A stretch of DNA of 64,000 nt from Rothia nasimurium (GTDB lineage Bacteria; Actinomycetota; Actinomycetes; Actinomycetales; Micrococcaceae): assembly GCF_004569295.1 (NCBI RefSeq), contig NZ_SPQC01000007.1, positions 1 through 64,000 of the forward strand, written 5' to 3'. Shown here in pieces: positions 52,446 to 60,393 of the stretch. Below the pieces are notes generated by a model. That model was not told where the DNA came from and did no database searches. It saw only the letters and a program-made list of their open reading frames with translations. Positions within the stretch are counted from its first letter, which is position 1, and each line of letters begins with the position of its first letter. The translations under genes and the position numbers were made by a program.

Positions 52446-52564
52446 GTCACTCTCATTTCTGGTGCGAAAGGGTGGGGTTTTCGCCCCTAGTCTACCCGGC
52501 TTCATATAAGCAACCCTACTTAGTAATTTGGTAGGCTGGGAGGGAACACCGAAAGGAGTATTCA

Positions 52565-52645
52565 ATGACGAAAGCACTCTATCTCACCCTGGTCGCGGCT
52601 TTTGGTGCCTCAATCAGCGGTGTCATCGGCCTGCTCCTGACCTAA
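52565..52645 (+). CDS. Small membrane peptide, 26 residues
   Basis: ATG 52565 with a strong site (GAAAGGAG, 6 bases before). The product MTKALYLTLVAAFG continues with ASISGVIGLLLT; it is one hydrophobic helix with a single Lys near the N-terminus and no charged C-terminus. It lies between divergent deoD and an acetyltransferase pseudogene, whose ATG follows 10 bases after its stop. It looks like a real short membrane protein, or a leader peptide of the dead gene behind it. No family is recognised. Confidence 0.5.
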   Translation: MTKALYLTLVAAFGASISGVIGLLLT

Positions 52646-52654
52646 ACTAGGCAC

Positions 52655-53154
52655 ATGGAGCTACGCTACTGGGCACTCACCGACGCCCCTTACCTTTACT
52701 CGATTCACCGCACATCCATCTGGCCTCGAGCGGCAGATGTCAGCCCTCGCCAGCGAAAGCGATACCGGAGCCTGGGGCAGGGCCTGGGCCTACTACTGGC
52801 TAGCCGACCCCTACCGCGGGCAGGGCTACAACAAAAGCAGCCCTCACGGCGGTGTGCGACTGGGCCCTGGGTGAGACCAACCCCGCACCTACCCTACCTG
52901 CCCTCGATACCGGCCTACTGGCGTCCTTACCCTCGCCCCGGCTCCGCCGCCTGGAGCTGGGCTACCGCGCCAATAACCCCGCTAGCGGAGCCGTCGCCGT
53001 CGCGGCCGGGTTCCAGATTGAAGGGATTGAGCGGGAGAAATTCCTCTACGCCGGGCAGACCTACGACGCGGTGATAGCCGCTAGGCTCCGCAAGGACGGA
53101 CGCACCCCGACCACTGCGCCCTTTACCTTGAAAACAAGCAGGGGTTTGAAGTAG
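52655..53154 (+). pseudogene. GNAT acetyltransferase pseudogene, broken by frameshifts
   Basis: Pieces of one GNAT protein lie in different frames. MELRYWALTDAPYLYSIHRT is the start (52655). AWAYYWLADPYRGQGY, the acetyl-CoA-binding region, is in another frame at about 52784-52831. CDWALGETNPAPTLPALDTG to LGYRANNPASGAVAVAAGF and beyond is in the frame that starts at 52852 and ends at 53154. At least two frameshifts and a deletion near 52720 have destroyed it. Confidence 0.75.
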
Positions 53155-53174
53155 AACTCGTCGCCCCAAACTAA
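53100..53174 (+). pseudogene. C-terminal tail of a second acetyltransferase-like gene
   Basis: In a third frame, overlapping the end of the GNAT pseudogene, the codons read THPDHCALYLENKQGFEVEL and end at TAA 53172-53174. HPDHCALYLEN and GFEVE resemble the end of a GNAT fold (LY-x-GFE). It may be a relic of another gene or the true C-terminus of the same one after another frameshift. Confidence 0.35.
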
Positions 53175-53194
53175 CCCGCACTTAGTCTGAAAAC

Positions 53195-53212
53195 CCCGCA
53201 ACTAGTTGCGGG
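53195..53212. terminator. Perfect 18-bp palindrome, probable relic terminator
   Basis: CCCGCAACTAGTTGCGGG lies 20 bases after the acetyltransferase relics. It folds as a hairpin with essentially no loop, or it could be a protein site. It also lies downstream of the minus-strand tRNA. Confidence 0.45.
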
Positions 53213-53254
53213 TGAAACAGAATAAATGCGGGGAAGAAGGCGGACATCGGGCAT

Positions 53255-53307
53255 AAAAAGAGAAGGTAGGCCAGCGCTTCGCGCATTCTGGCCTGCCTTC
53301 TCTTTTT
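53255..53307 (-). terminator. Terminator of tRNA-Arg
   Basis: A 20-base stem with a single mismatch (AAAAAGAGAAGGTAGGCCAG and complement, loop about 13). On the minus strand it starts 1 base past the tRNA and ends in a T run. Confidence 0.85.
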
Positions 53308-53308
53308 G

Positions 53309-53381
53309 TGCCCTCGAAAGGATTCGAACCTTCGACACCCAGCTCCGGAAACTGGTGCTCTATCCACTGAGCTACGAGGGC
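53309..53381 (-). tRNA. tRNA-Arg (anticodon CCG)
   Basis: 73 bases without an encoded CCA. The acceptor stem GCCCTCG/CGAGGGC with discriminator A is perfect. The D arm is AGCTCAGTGGATAGAGC. The anticodon loop is TTCCGGA with anticodon CCG, which reads CGG. The T arm is GAAGG-TTCGAAT-CCTTT, where the last pair is a G-T wobble. A strong terminator follows. The gene is on the minus strand, alone, between an acetyltransferase relic and an esterase gene. Confidence 0.95.
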
Positions 53382-53503
53382 AAACACTGAACCTTCACTA
53401 TAGATAGTGAAACTCAGACCTGATTACTCTATCAGAAACCCCGCCCCACAATACAAACCGATTACAGTAGGAACAAAGACCAGCGCACCGAAGGGCTGAA
53501 TCA

Positions 53504-54418
53504 ATGACCACACTCACCGGCAACTACGCGGGAACCAACCACACCTCCCACACCTTTGACTTCTACCCGTCCAGCGCACCCACCGGTGAACACCACCCCG
53601 TGCCCCTGCTCATCTACGTCCACGGCGGAGCCTGGCGATTCGGCGACAAATCCTCCTTCTTGCTAGCCGACAATGGTCTACACCGCGTCCGCGAACGCTT
53701 CGCCCACGCCGGCTACGCCACAGCCTCCATTAACTACCGGCTCAGCCACGAGGCCCTCTTCCCCGCCCAAATCAACGACCTCAAAACAGCCATCCGCTAC
53801 TTCAAAACCAGGGCCGAAGATTTCGGAATCGACCCCAACCGTATCGTTCTCGCAGGCGGATCAGCGGGTGGGCACCTGGTCCAGCTGGCCGCCGCCACCG
53901 GCCACCTGAACGAGCCCTACCTCGAAGGACTCTCAGCCAGCGCGCTCGCTGCTCGCACCATCGCCGGTGAGCCGGACTCGTCCGTCCGCTGTGCCGTCTC
54001 AATCTACGGGGTCAGCGACCTGCGCACTATCTTCGACGACCGCGTGGCCTGGGGCTTCCCCTCCGACCACCCCGAGGACGACGGCGCCGAATGGCGGCTA
54101 CTCGGCTCCACCTACCCCGCCCCGGCAGGTAGCCCAGCAGAGGTTAACTGGGCCAAAGCCCACCCCATCGATTACGCACAAGAGGCCCAGAGAACCGGCG
54201 AACGTACCCACGCACCGGTGTACTACATCCACGGCACCGCAGACACCTGTGTGCCGCCTAACCAGTCCGTCGAGGCCCACCGTGCCCTCTCAGCCGCCGG
54301 AATCGCCACCGAACTCACCCTGATTGGTGGAGCAGACCACTCCGACCCGGCAATCTACGCCAGCGAGAGCACCTGGGAACATATCATTCGCTGGGTAGGT
54401 CTACAGCTCACCCTGTAG
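53504..54418 (+). CDS. Alpha/beta hydrolase, esterase (HSL-like)
   Basis: 304 residues, cytoplasmic. The oxyanion motif [13 protein letters not shown] is at about residue 46. The nucleophile elbow is [15 protein letters not shown] (G-x-S-x-G), then a cap region. The acid is probably in [10 protein letters not shown] and the His in [10 protein letters not shown]. It resembles BD-FAE and kynurenine-formamidase-like esterases; the substrate cannot be told. ATG 53504 with CGAAGGG before it. argS starts 10 bases after its stop, so it could share transcripts with the argS operon, though it need not be functionally related. Confidence 0.85.
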   Translation: MTTLTGNYAGTNHTSHTFDFYPSSAPTGEHHPVPLLIYVHGGAWRFGDKSSFLLADNGLHRVRERFAHAGYATASINYRLSHEALFPAQINDLKTAIRYFKTRAEDFGIDPNRIVLAGGSAGGHLVQLAAATGHLNEPYLEGLSASALAARTIAGEPDSSVRCAVSIYGVSDLRTIFDDRVAWGFPSDHPEDDGAEWRLLGSTYPAPAGSPAEVNWAKAHPIDYAQEAQRTGERTHAPVYYIHGTADTCVPPNQSVEAHRALSAAGIATELTLIGGADHSDPAIYASESTWEHIIRWVGLQLTL

Positions 54419-54428
54419 ACTTGACCCT

Positions 54429-56090
54429 ATGACTCCCGAAGAACTCTCAAGTGCAATTGACGGCGCGCTGACCGCAGCGTTCGAAGCCGGCGAACTGACC
54501 CTGACCGACGGCGAAACCGCCCCCGCTGTGCGCGTAGAGCGCCCCAAGAACCGCGACCACGGCGACTGGGCCACGAACATCGCCCTACAGATTTCTAAGA
54601 AGGTGGGGAAGAATCCCTGCGAGGTAGCCCAGATCCTGGCTGCCCGAATCACCGAGATTGCCGGTGTGGCAAGCGTAGATATCGCCGGCCCTGGCTTCCT
54701 CAACATCACCCTGGACGCCGCCGCGGCGGGTGAGCTGGCTAAGACCATCGTTGAGCAGGGCTCAGCTTTTGGTACCAACGAAAACCTGGCTGGCCAGACC
54801 ATCAACCTGGAGTTCGTCTCCGCTAACCCCACCGGCCCCATCCACCTGGGCGGTACCCGTTGGGCCGCTATGGGCGATTCCCTGGCCCGTATCTTCATCT
54901 CCCAGGGGGCCAAGGTCGTGCGTGAATACTACTTCAACGACCACGGTAACCAGATTGACCGCTTTGCTCGGTCCCTGCTGGCCCGTGCCAAGGGTGAAGA
55001 GGCTCCCGAGGACGGCTACGGTGGCGAGTACATCACCGATATCGCTAACCGGGTGCTTGAGGTCCGCCCCGACGCCCTTGAGGCCGAAGACCCCCAGGAA
55101 GTTTTCCGGGCTACCGGTGTTGAATTCATGTTCGAGGACATCAAGGCTTCCCTGCACGCCTTCCACGTCGATTTTGACGTCTACTTTCACGAGAACTCCC
55201 TGTTTGAAAACGGCAAGGTAGACGAGCTGCTTGAGAAGCTCAAGGAGTCCGAGAACCTCTACTTCAAGGACGGCGCCTGGTGGCTCAAGTCCACCGACTT
55301 CGGCGACGACAAGGACCGCGTGGTCATCAAGTCTGACGGCAATGCCGCCTACATCGCCGGTGACATCGCCTACTTCCAGGACAAGACCAAGCGCGAAGAG
55401 AACCCCGCTGACCTGGCAATCTACATGCTGGGTGCTGACCACCACGGCTATGTAGCCCGCCTCAAGGCCGCTGCCGCTGCCCTGGGCGATGACCCCAACA
55501 TGGTTGAGGTCATGATTGGCCAGATGGTTAACCTGGTCAAGGACGGCAAGCCCGTGCGTATGTCCAAGCGCGCCGGTACCGTCGTGACCCTGGAAGACCT
55601 AGTTGAAATCGTGGGTGTGGATGCAGCCCGTTACTCCCTGACCCGCTACTCGGTTGACTCCAACATCGATATCGACCTGGACCTGCTGACCAAGCAGTCC
55701 AACGAGAACCCGGTCTTCTACGTGCAGTATGCCCACGCCCGCACCTGCGCTCTTGCCCGCAACGCTGAGGTAGCCGGCGTCACCACCGACTCCGTCGATA
55801 CCGCCCTGCTGAACTCAGAGGCAGACTCAGCCCTGCTGGCTGCCCTGGGCCAGTTCGCCGGTGCTGTCAAAGAAGCCGCTGACTTCCGTGAGCCCCACCG
55901 TGTAGCCCGTTACCTGGAAACCCTGGCCGGCGCCTACCATCGCTGGTACGGTGTCTCCCACGTTGCCCCCAAGGGCGATGAAGAAGTCACCGACCTGCAC
56001 CGCACCCGCCTACTGCTGAATAACGCAACCCGCCAGGTACTGGCCAACGGCCTGGGCCTGCTGGGCGTGAGCGCACCGGAGAAGATGTAA
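54429..56090 (+). CDS. argS: Arginine-tRNA ligase
   Basis: 553 residues, a class I synthetase that charges tRNA-Arg. The ArgRS N-terminal domain ([19 protein letters not shown]) is followed by the HIGH-like [18 protein letters not shown]. The KMSKS-like loop is [29 protein letters not shown] and the DALR anticodon-binding domain close the protein ([19 protein letters not shown]). lysA begins at the next base after its TAA. A tRNA-Arg gene lies 1 kb upstream on the other strand. Confidence 0.96.
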   Translation: MTPEELSSAIDGALTAAFEAGELTLTDGETAPAVRVERPKNRDHGDWATNIALQISKKVGKNPCEVAQILAARITEIAGVASVDIAGPGFLNITLDAAAAGELAKTIVEQGSAFGTNENLAGQTINLEFVSANPTGPIHLGGTRWAAMGDSLARIFISQGAKVVREYYFNDHGNQIDRFARSLLARAKGEEAPEDGYGGEYITDIANRVLEVRPDALEAEDPQEVFRATGVEFMFEDIKASLHAFHVDFDVYFHENSLFENGKVDELLEKLKESENLYFKDGAWWLKSTDFGDDKDRVVIKSDGNAAYIAGDIAYFQDKTKREENPADLAIYMLGADHHGYVARLKAAAAALGDDPNMVEVMIGQMVNLVKDGKPVRMSKRAGTVVTLEDLVEIVGVDAARYSLTRYSVDSNIDIDLDLLTKQSNENPVFYVQYAHARTCALARNAEVAGVTTDSVDTALLNSEADSALLAALGQFAGAVKEAADFREPHRVARYLETLAGAYHRWYGVSHVAPKGDEEVTDLHRTRLLLNNATRQVLANGLGLLGVSAPEKM

Positions 56091-57575
56091 ATGGGCGCAG
56101 AAGCCGCACTGTTCAAGCCCGACTGGCTGAGCTACCCGTCTGCCCCGGCCGACCTCGACCCCGTGATTTGGATGCCCTCCTTCACCCGCTCCGAGAGCGG
56201 CGAACTTGAGGTGGACGGCACCCCCGTCAGCCACCTGGTCGCCGATTTCGGCACCCCCGAGTACGTCTTTTCTGAGACCACCTTCCGCGCCCGCGCCGCT
56301 GAATTCCGTTCCGCCTTCGAGACGGCTTTTGAGAAGCACGGGGCTGAGGTCTCGGTCTACTACGCCGGTAAGTCCTTCCTGGCGACCGCTGTGGCCAAGT
56401 GGGCTGAGGAAGCAGGCCTGTGCCTCGATACCGCAAGCGGTGGTGAGCTAGCTATCGCCATGCGGGCCGGGGTGCCCGGTGCGAAAATCGCCCTGCACGG
56501 TAACAACAAGTCGGCGGGCGAGATTGCCCGCGCCCTGCGCTACGGGGTAGGACGCCTGGTGGCCGACTCGGTGCCCGAGGTGCAGCTGATTGCGCAGGTA
56601 GCAGCCGAGCTGGGCGTCACCGCCCCGGTCATGCTCCGCGTGACCCCGGGCGTCCACGCCTCGACCCACGACTTCATTGCTACCGCCCACGAGGATCAGA
56701 AGTTTGGTCAGTCTCTGGTAGCCGGTACCGCGCCGCTGGCAGGTCTGTCGCTTGAAGAGCTGACCGAGCTGGGAATCACCGCAGATGATGCCTACGCCAC
56801 CGTGGCTGCCGCTCTGGCCCTGGCCAGCGAGCACATTGACCTGCGAGGTTTGCACTGCCACATCGGCTCCCAGATTTTTGAGGCCGAGGGATTCGGCAAG
56901 GCCGCTGAAAAGGTGCTGACCTACATGCAGCAGCTCAATGAGCGCTTTGGTGTGGTGCTACCCGAGATTGATCTGGGCGGCGGCTACGGTATTGGCTACA
57001 CCGAGCAGGACACCCCGCGCGGTTCAGCCGATATCGCCACCGAGCTGGCTGACATGGTCTCTAAGACCTGCGCCAACGTGGGCATGGACATTCCTCAGCT
57101 CTCCTTTGAGCCGGGCCGCTCCATCTCGGGCCCTTCGGGTATCACCCTCTACACGGTCGGTACCATCAAGGACGTGGCGATTGAGGACGAGAACGGGGAC
57201 ACCCGCGTGCGCCGCTACGTCTCGGTCGACGGCGGTATGAGCGATAACCCCCGCCCGGTGCTCTACGAGTCTGACTACGCCGTAACCCTGGCTAACCGGG
57301 CTCTGGCAGGGGAGCAGATTCTCTCTCGCGTGGTGGGTAAGCACTGCGAATCTGGCGATATTGTGATTCGCTACTGCTACCTGCCGGCCGACCTGGCAGC
57401 GGGAGACATCCTGGCTGTTCCGGCCACCGGCGCCTATAACCACGTTATGGCATCGAACTACAACTACCTGACCCGCCCGCCGGTTATCGCTACGGCGGAG
57501 GGCAAGGAACCGCGCGCTATTATCCGCCGCGAAACTGAAGAGGATATGCTGGCCCGAGATCTGGGTCTAGTTTAG
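56091..57575 (+). CDS. lysA: Diaminopimelate decarboxylase
   Basis: 494 residues, PLP enzyme that makes lysine from meso-diaminopimelate. The PLP lysine is in SVYYAGKSFLATAV. HGNNKSAGEI, LHCHIGSQIFEAEG and EIDLGGGYGIGYTEQD are signatures of fold III decarboxylases; the substrate Cys is in GKHCESGDI. The 45-residue N-terminal extension (LSYPSAPADLDPVIWM) is usual in actinobacteria. It directly follows argS, an arrangement conserved in actinobacteria, and is followed by a terminator before hom. Confidence 0.96.
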   Translation: MGAEAALFKPDWLSYPSAPADLDPVIWMPSFTRSESGELEVDGTPVSHLVADFGTPEYVFSETTFRARAAEFRSAFETAFEKHGAEVSVYYAGKSFLATAVAKWAEEAGLCLDTASGGELAIAMRAGVPGAKIALHGNNKSAGEIARALRYGVGRLVADSVPEVQLIAQVAAELGVTAPVMLRVTPGVHASTHDFIATAHEDQKFGQSLVAGTAPLAGLSLEELTELGITADDAYATVAAALALASEHIDLRGLHCHIGSQIFEAEGFGKAAEKVLTYMQQLNERFGVVLPEIDLGGGYGIGYTEQDTPRGSADIATELADMVSKTCANVGMDIPQLSFEPGRSISGPSGITLYTVGTIKDVAIEDENGDTRVRRYVSVDGGMSDNPRPVLYESDYAVTLANRALAGEQILSRVVGKHCESGDIVIRYCYLPADLAAGDILAVPATGAYNHVMASNYNYLTRPPVIATAEGKEPRAIIRRETEEDMLARDLGLV

Positions 57576-57585
57576 GGTTCTTCAC

Positions 57586-57644
57586 CAGGACGCCGCCTGC
57601 CAGCCTCCCTGCCTGCGGGCAGGGAGCGGTGAGGCGGCGTCCTG
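57586..57644 (+). terminator. Terminator after lysA
   Basis: Outer stem CAGGACGCCGCCT and complement (13 bp), inner stem CTCCCTGCC-TGCG-GGCAGGGAG. It separates argS-lysA from hom-thrB. The 5' end of hom must have its own promoter in 57645-57758. Confidence 0.75.
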
Positions 57645-57758
57645 CTATTAACCACTCCGTGAGAAAATAAAGTTCATACTCTGGGTTACGCTGTCTTACC
57701 CGCTAGCATGGTGAGCGTACCCCCTGAACCTATTTCCCATCTACGTCAGGAGACGCTC

Positions 57759-59045
57759 TTGGGCAACACCACCATCAAAGTAGCGCTACTGGGCGCTGGT
57801 AACGTCGGCTCACAGGTAGCCCGCATGCTCACCGAAGATGCCGAGTCCCTGCAAGACCGCATTGGTGCGCCGGTTGAGCTCATCGGTATTGCCGTGCGCG
57901 ATACCTCAGCCAAGCGCCACTATGAGGCTGCACCCGAGCTCTACACCACCGATGCTGAGGCGCTGATTGACGCTGCCGATGTGGTCATTGAACTCACCGG
58001 CGGTATCGAGCCTGCCCGCACCCGCATCCTGCGTGCCCTGACCGCCGGCAAGTCGGTGGTATCGGGTAACAAGGCTCTGCTGGCTAAACACGGTGTAGAA
58101 CTGGCTGCTGCCGCCGCTAAGAGCGGGGCCCAGCTCTCCTACGAGGCAGCGGTTGCTGGCGCTATCCCCATCCTGCGCCCTCTGCGCGACTCTCTGGCCG
58201 GTGACCAGATTACCCGCGTACTGGGTATCATGAACGGCACCACCAACTACATCCTGGACCAGATGGACACCACCGGCGCCCAGTTCACCGACGCCCTGGC
58301 CGAGGCCCAGCGCCTGGGCTACGCCGAAGCTGACCCCACCGCCGATATCGAGGGCCACGACGCCGCCTCTAAGGCCGCGATTGTTGCCTCCCTGGCCTTC
58401 CACTCTGACTTCACCATCGACGACGTTCACTGCGAGGGCATTACCTCCATCACCGCCGACGACGTGGCAGCAGCTGCTGCCGACGGCTACGTCATCAAGC
58501 TCCTTGCGGTCTGTGAAAAGGACGGCGAGGGCGTCAACATCCGCGTGAACCCCACCCTGGTACCCCGCACCCACCCGCTGGCGTCCGTCCACGGTGCTTT
58601 CAACGCTGTCTTCGTGCAGGCTGAAAACGCCGGTGAACTCATGTTCTACGGCCCCGGCGCAGGCGGAGCTCCTACCGCCTCTGCGGTACTGGGTGATTTC
58701 GTTTCCCTCTCCCGCCGCCTGGTGCTCGGTGGCCCCGGCATCCCGGAGTCCTCCTTTGCCCAGTTGACTGCCACTCCCATGAACGACGTTGTCTCCCGCT
58801 ACTCTGTGGGTATCGTCGTGGAAGACAAGCTGGGTGTTCTGGCCAACATCGCCCGTATCTTTGCCGAGCACGGTGTCTCTATCGAGACCATGCGCCAGGC
58901 TAAGGGTACCGGCGACGGCACCAGCGCCTCCATCCGTATCGTCACCCACCGCGCCACCGACGCTAACCTGCGCAAGACCATGGCCGTGGTGGACGCCCTC
59001 GATACCGTCCGCGACATCACCTCCGTTATCCGCGTAGAAGGCTAA
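57759..59045 (+). CDS. hom: Homoserine dehydrogenase
   Basis: 428 residues from TTG 57759 (GNTTIKVALLGAGNVGSQVA), chosen because CAGGAGA lies 7 bases before; an upstream GTG at 57708 lacks a site. The NAD(P) fold is followed by VIELTGGIEPARTRI, KSVVSGNKALLAKHG, GIMNGTTNYILDQM and AEADPTADIEGHDAASKA. An ACT domain (VEDKLGVLANIARIFAEHGV) at the C-terminus senses threonine. It makes homoserine for Thr and Met. thrB follows 12 bases later. Confidence 0.95.
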   Translation: MGNTTIKVALLGAGNVGSQVARMLTEDAESLQDRIGAPVELIGIAVRDTSAKRHYEAAPELYTTDAEALIDAADVVIELTGGIEPARTRILRALTAGKSVVSGNKALLAKHGVELAAAAAKSGAQLSYEAAVAGAIPILRPLRDSLAGDQITRVLGIMNGTTNYILDQMDTTGAQFTDALAEAQRLGYAEADPTADIEGHDAASKAAIVASLAFHSDFTIDDVHCEGITSITADDVAAAAADGYVIKLLAVCEKDGEGVNIRVNPTLVPRTHPLASVHGAFNAVFVQAENAGELMFYGPGAGGAPTASAVLGDFVSLSRRLVLGGPGIPESSFAQLTATPMNDVVSRYSVGIVVEDKLGVLANIARIFAEHGVSIETMRQAKGTGDGTSASIRIVTHRATDANLRKTMAVVDALDTVRDITSVIRVEG

Positions 59046-59057
59046 ACACCGATTCTT

Positions 59058-60074
59058 ATGTCACTTCCCATGATCGACGGCTCAGACGAGCCCTTCGTCC
59101 AGCCCGATGTAATCCCTCTTGGCGTGCGCGTGACCGTCAAGGTCCCGGCTTCTTCAGCCAATCTCGGTCCCGGCTATGACTCTCTCGGTCTGGCCCTGGC
59201 TCACTATGATGACCTGACGGTTACCCGCGTGCCCGGGGTGGGGGAGTTGACCTTTAATCTCACCGGTGAGGGGGCGGACGAGGTTCCGCAGGATGCCAGC
59301 CACCTGGTTATCAAGGCCATGGTGACTGCCTGGAAAGCCGTGGGGCTTTTTGAGCTACCCTCCCTGCACGTTCAGGCCCATAACCGCATCCCGCATTCCC
59401 GCGGTATGGGGTCCTCCGCTTCAGCCATCGTGGCCGGTGTGACCGCAGCGAACGGCCTGCTCCCCGCCGAACTACAGCTTGATGACGAGGCCGTACTACA
59501 GATTTGTTCGGGCATGGAGGGGCACCCCGATAACGTGGCCCCCTCCCTCTACGGCCACGTCGTCATCTCCTACGGGGACGACTCGGGCTGGCACTCCCTG
59601 CCCGTACCGGCCCACGAGAACGTACTGCCGGTCATCGCAATTCCTGACTACGAGGTGCCGACCAAGGTAGCCCGCGGCCTCATTCCTGAGACCGTTCCCC
59701 ACCGGGAGGCTGCCGTCAACTCCGGCCGTGCAGCCCTGCTGACCCAGGCACTGGCGTCCTACCCCGACTACCTGTTGCCCGCAACCAGCGACCTGCTACA
59801 CCAGTCCTACCGTGCCGTTGCTATGAAGCCCTCAGCGGCCCTGGTTAAGTACCTGCGCGGCAAGGGCTTTGCCGCAGTGATTTCGGGGGCCGGCCCCACC
59901 GTCATGGCCCTGGCCAACGGGGCGGACGAACGCGCCCGAGTTCGTGAAGCCATTGAGGCCTTCGTCACCGAAAGCGAGCCTAATCAGCACGAGAACCGGG
60001 CTGTAAGCTGGCGGGTGCTCGATATCGATATCGACACTAAAGGTGTTATGCTTACTTATGAGGAAACCGCCTAG
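59058..60074 (+). CDS. thrB: Homoserine kinase
   Basis: 338 residues, GHMP kinase. Motif 1 is KVPASSANLGPGYDSLGLAL, the ATP loop HSRGMGSSASAIVAG and motif 3 VISGAGPTVMALA. It phosphorylates homoserine for threonine synthesis. It is in an operon with hom. rho follows, with a leader of 319 bases between. Confidence 0.95.
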   Translation: MSLPMIDGSDEPFVQPDVIPLGVRVTVKVPASSANLGPGYDSLGLALAHYDDLTVTRVPGVGELTFNLTGEGADEVPQDASHLVIKAMVTAWKAVGLFELPSLHVQAHNRIPHSRGMGSSASAIVAGVTAANGLLPAELQLDDEAVLQICSGMEGHPDNVAPSLYGHVVISYGDDSGWHSLPVPAHENVLPVIAIPDYEVPTKVARGLIPETVPHREAAVNSGRAALLTQALASYPDYLLPATSDLLHQSYRAVAMKPSAALVKYLRGKGFAAVISGAGPTVMALANGADERARVREAIEAFVTESEPNQHENRAVSWRVLDIDIDTKGVMLTYEETA

Positions 60075-60393
60075 CGCGCTCCAGCACTATTCGTGCCCGG
60101 GCTCGCCTGTGTTGGCCTCATCCCACGGTTTGGCAGGTCTGTAGAAGCCTCAGCAGGTTTAACCGTTCATTTACGTCTTTCACTGACTAGTGGGGGCGTT
60201 CCCTTGCCGGGTATCCCGTCAGCCACCGTTTGGTGCAGCCGGGCGCCCGAACCCGGGTCACCTGATACTCTCGCTTTTCCAGCGACAGCGTCACCTGACC
60301 CCTGAAACTATCACTCGCCCGCTCTGGGCATGGCGCATCTGTTGCGCCAGAACAACCCGCAAAATCAACGACATTTCGAGAGAAGGAATCTTC
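60075..60393 (+). other. Long leader of rho
   Basis: A gene-free stretch of 319 bases between thrB and the rho GTG. It is rich in C and T (for example CTCTCGCTTTTCCAGCGACAG) and poor in stable structure apart from short GC stems (GGGCATGGCGCATCTGTTGCGCC). C-rich unstructured RNA is what Rho itself binds. In E. coli rho is autoregulated by termination in its leader. I see no ORF here with a ribosome binding site and no riboswitch. Confidence 0.45.

Noticed and set aside
57645-57758. Riboswitch before hom
   Set aside because: The 114 bases show no conserved aptamer pattern and no terminator or antiterminator pair.
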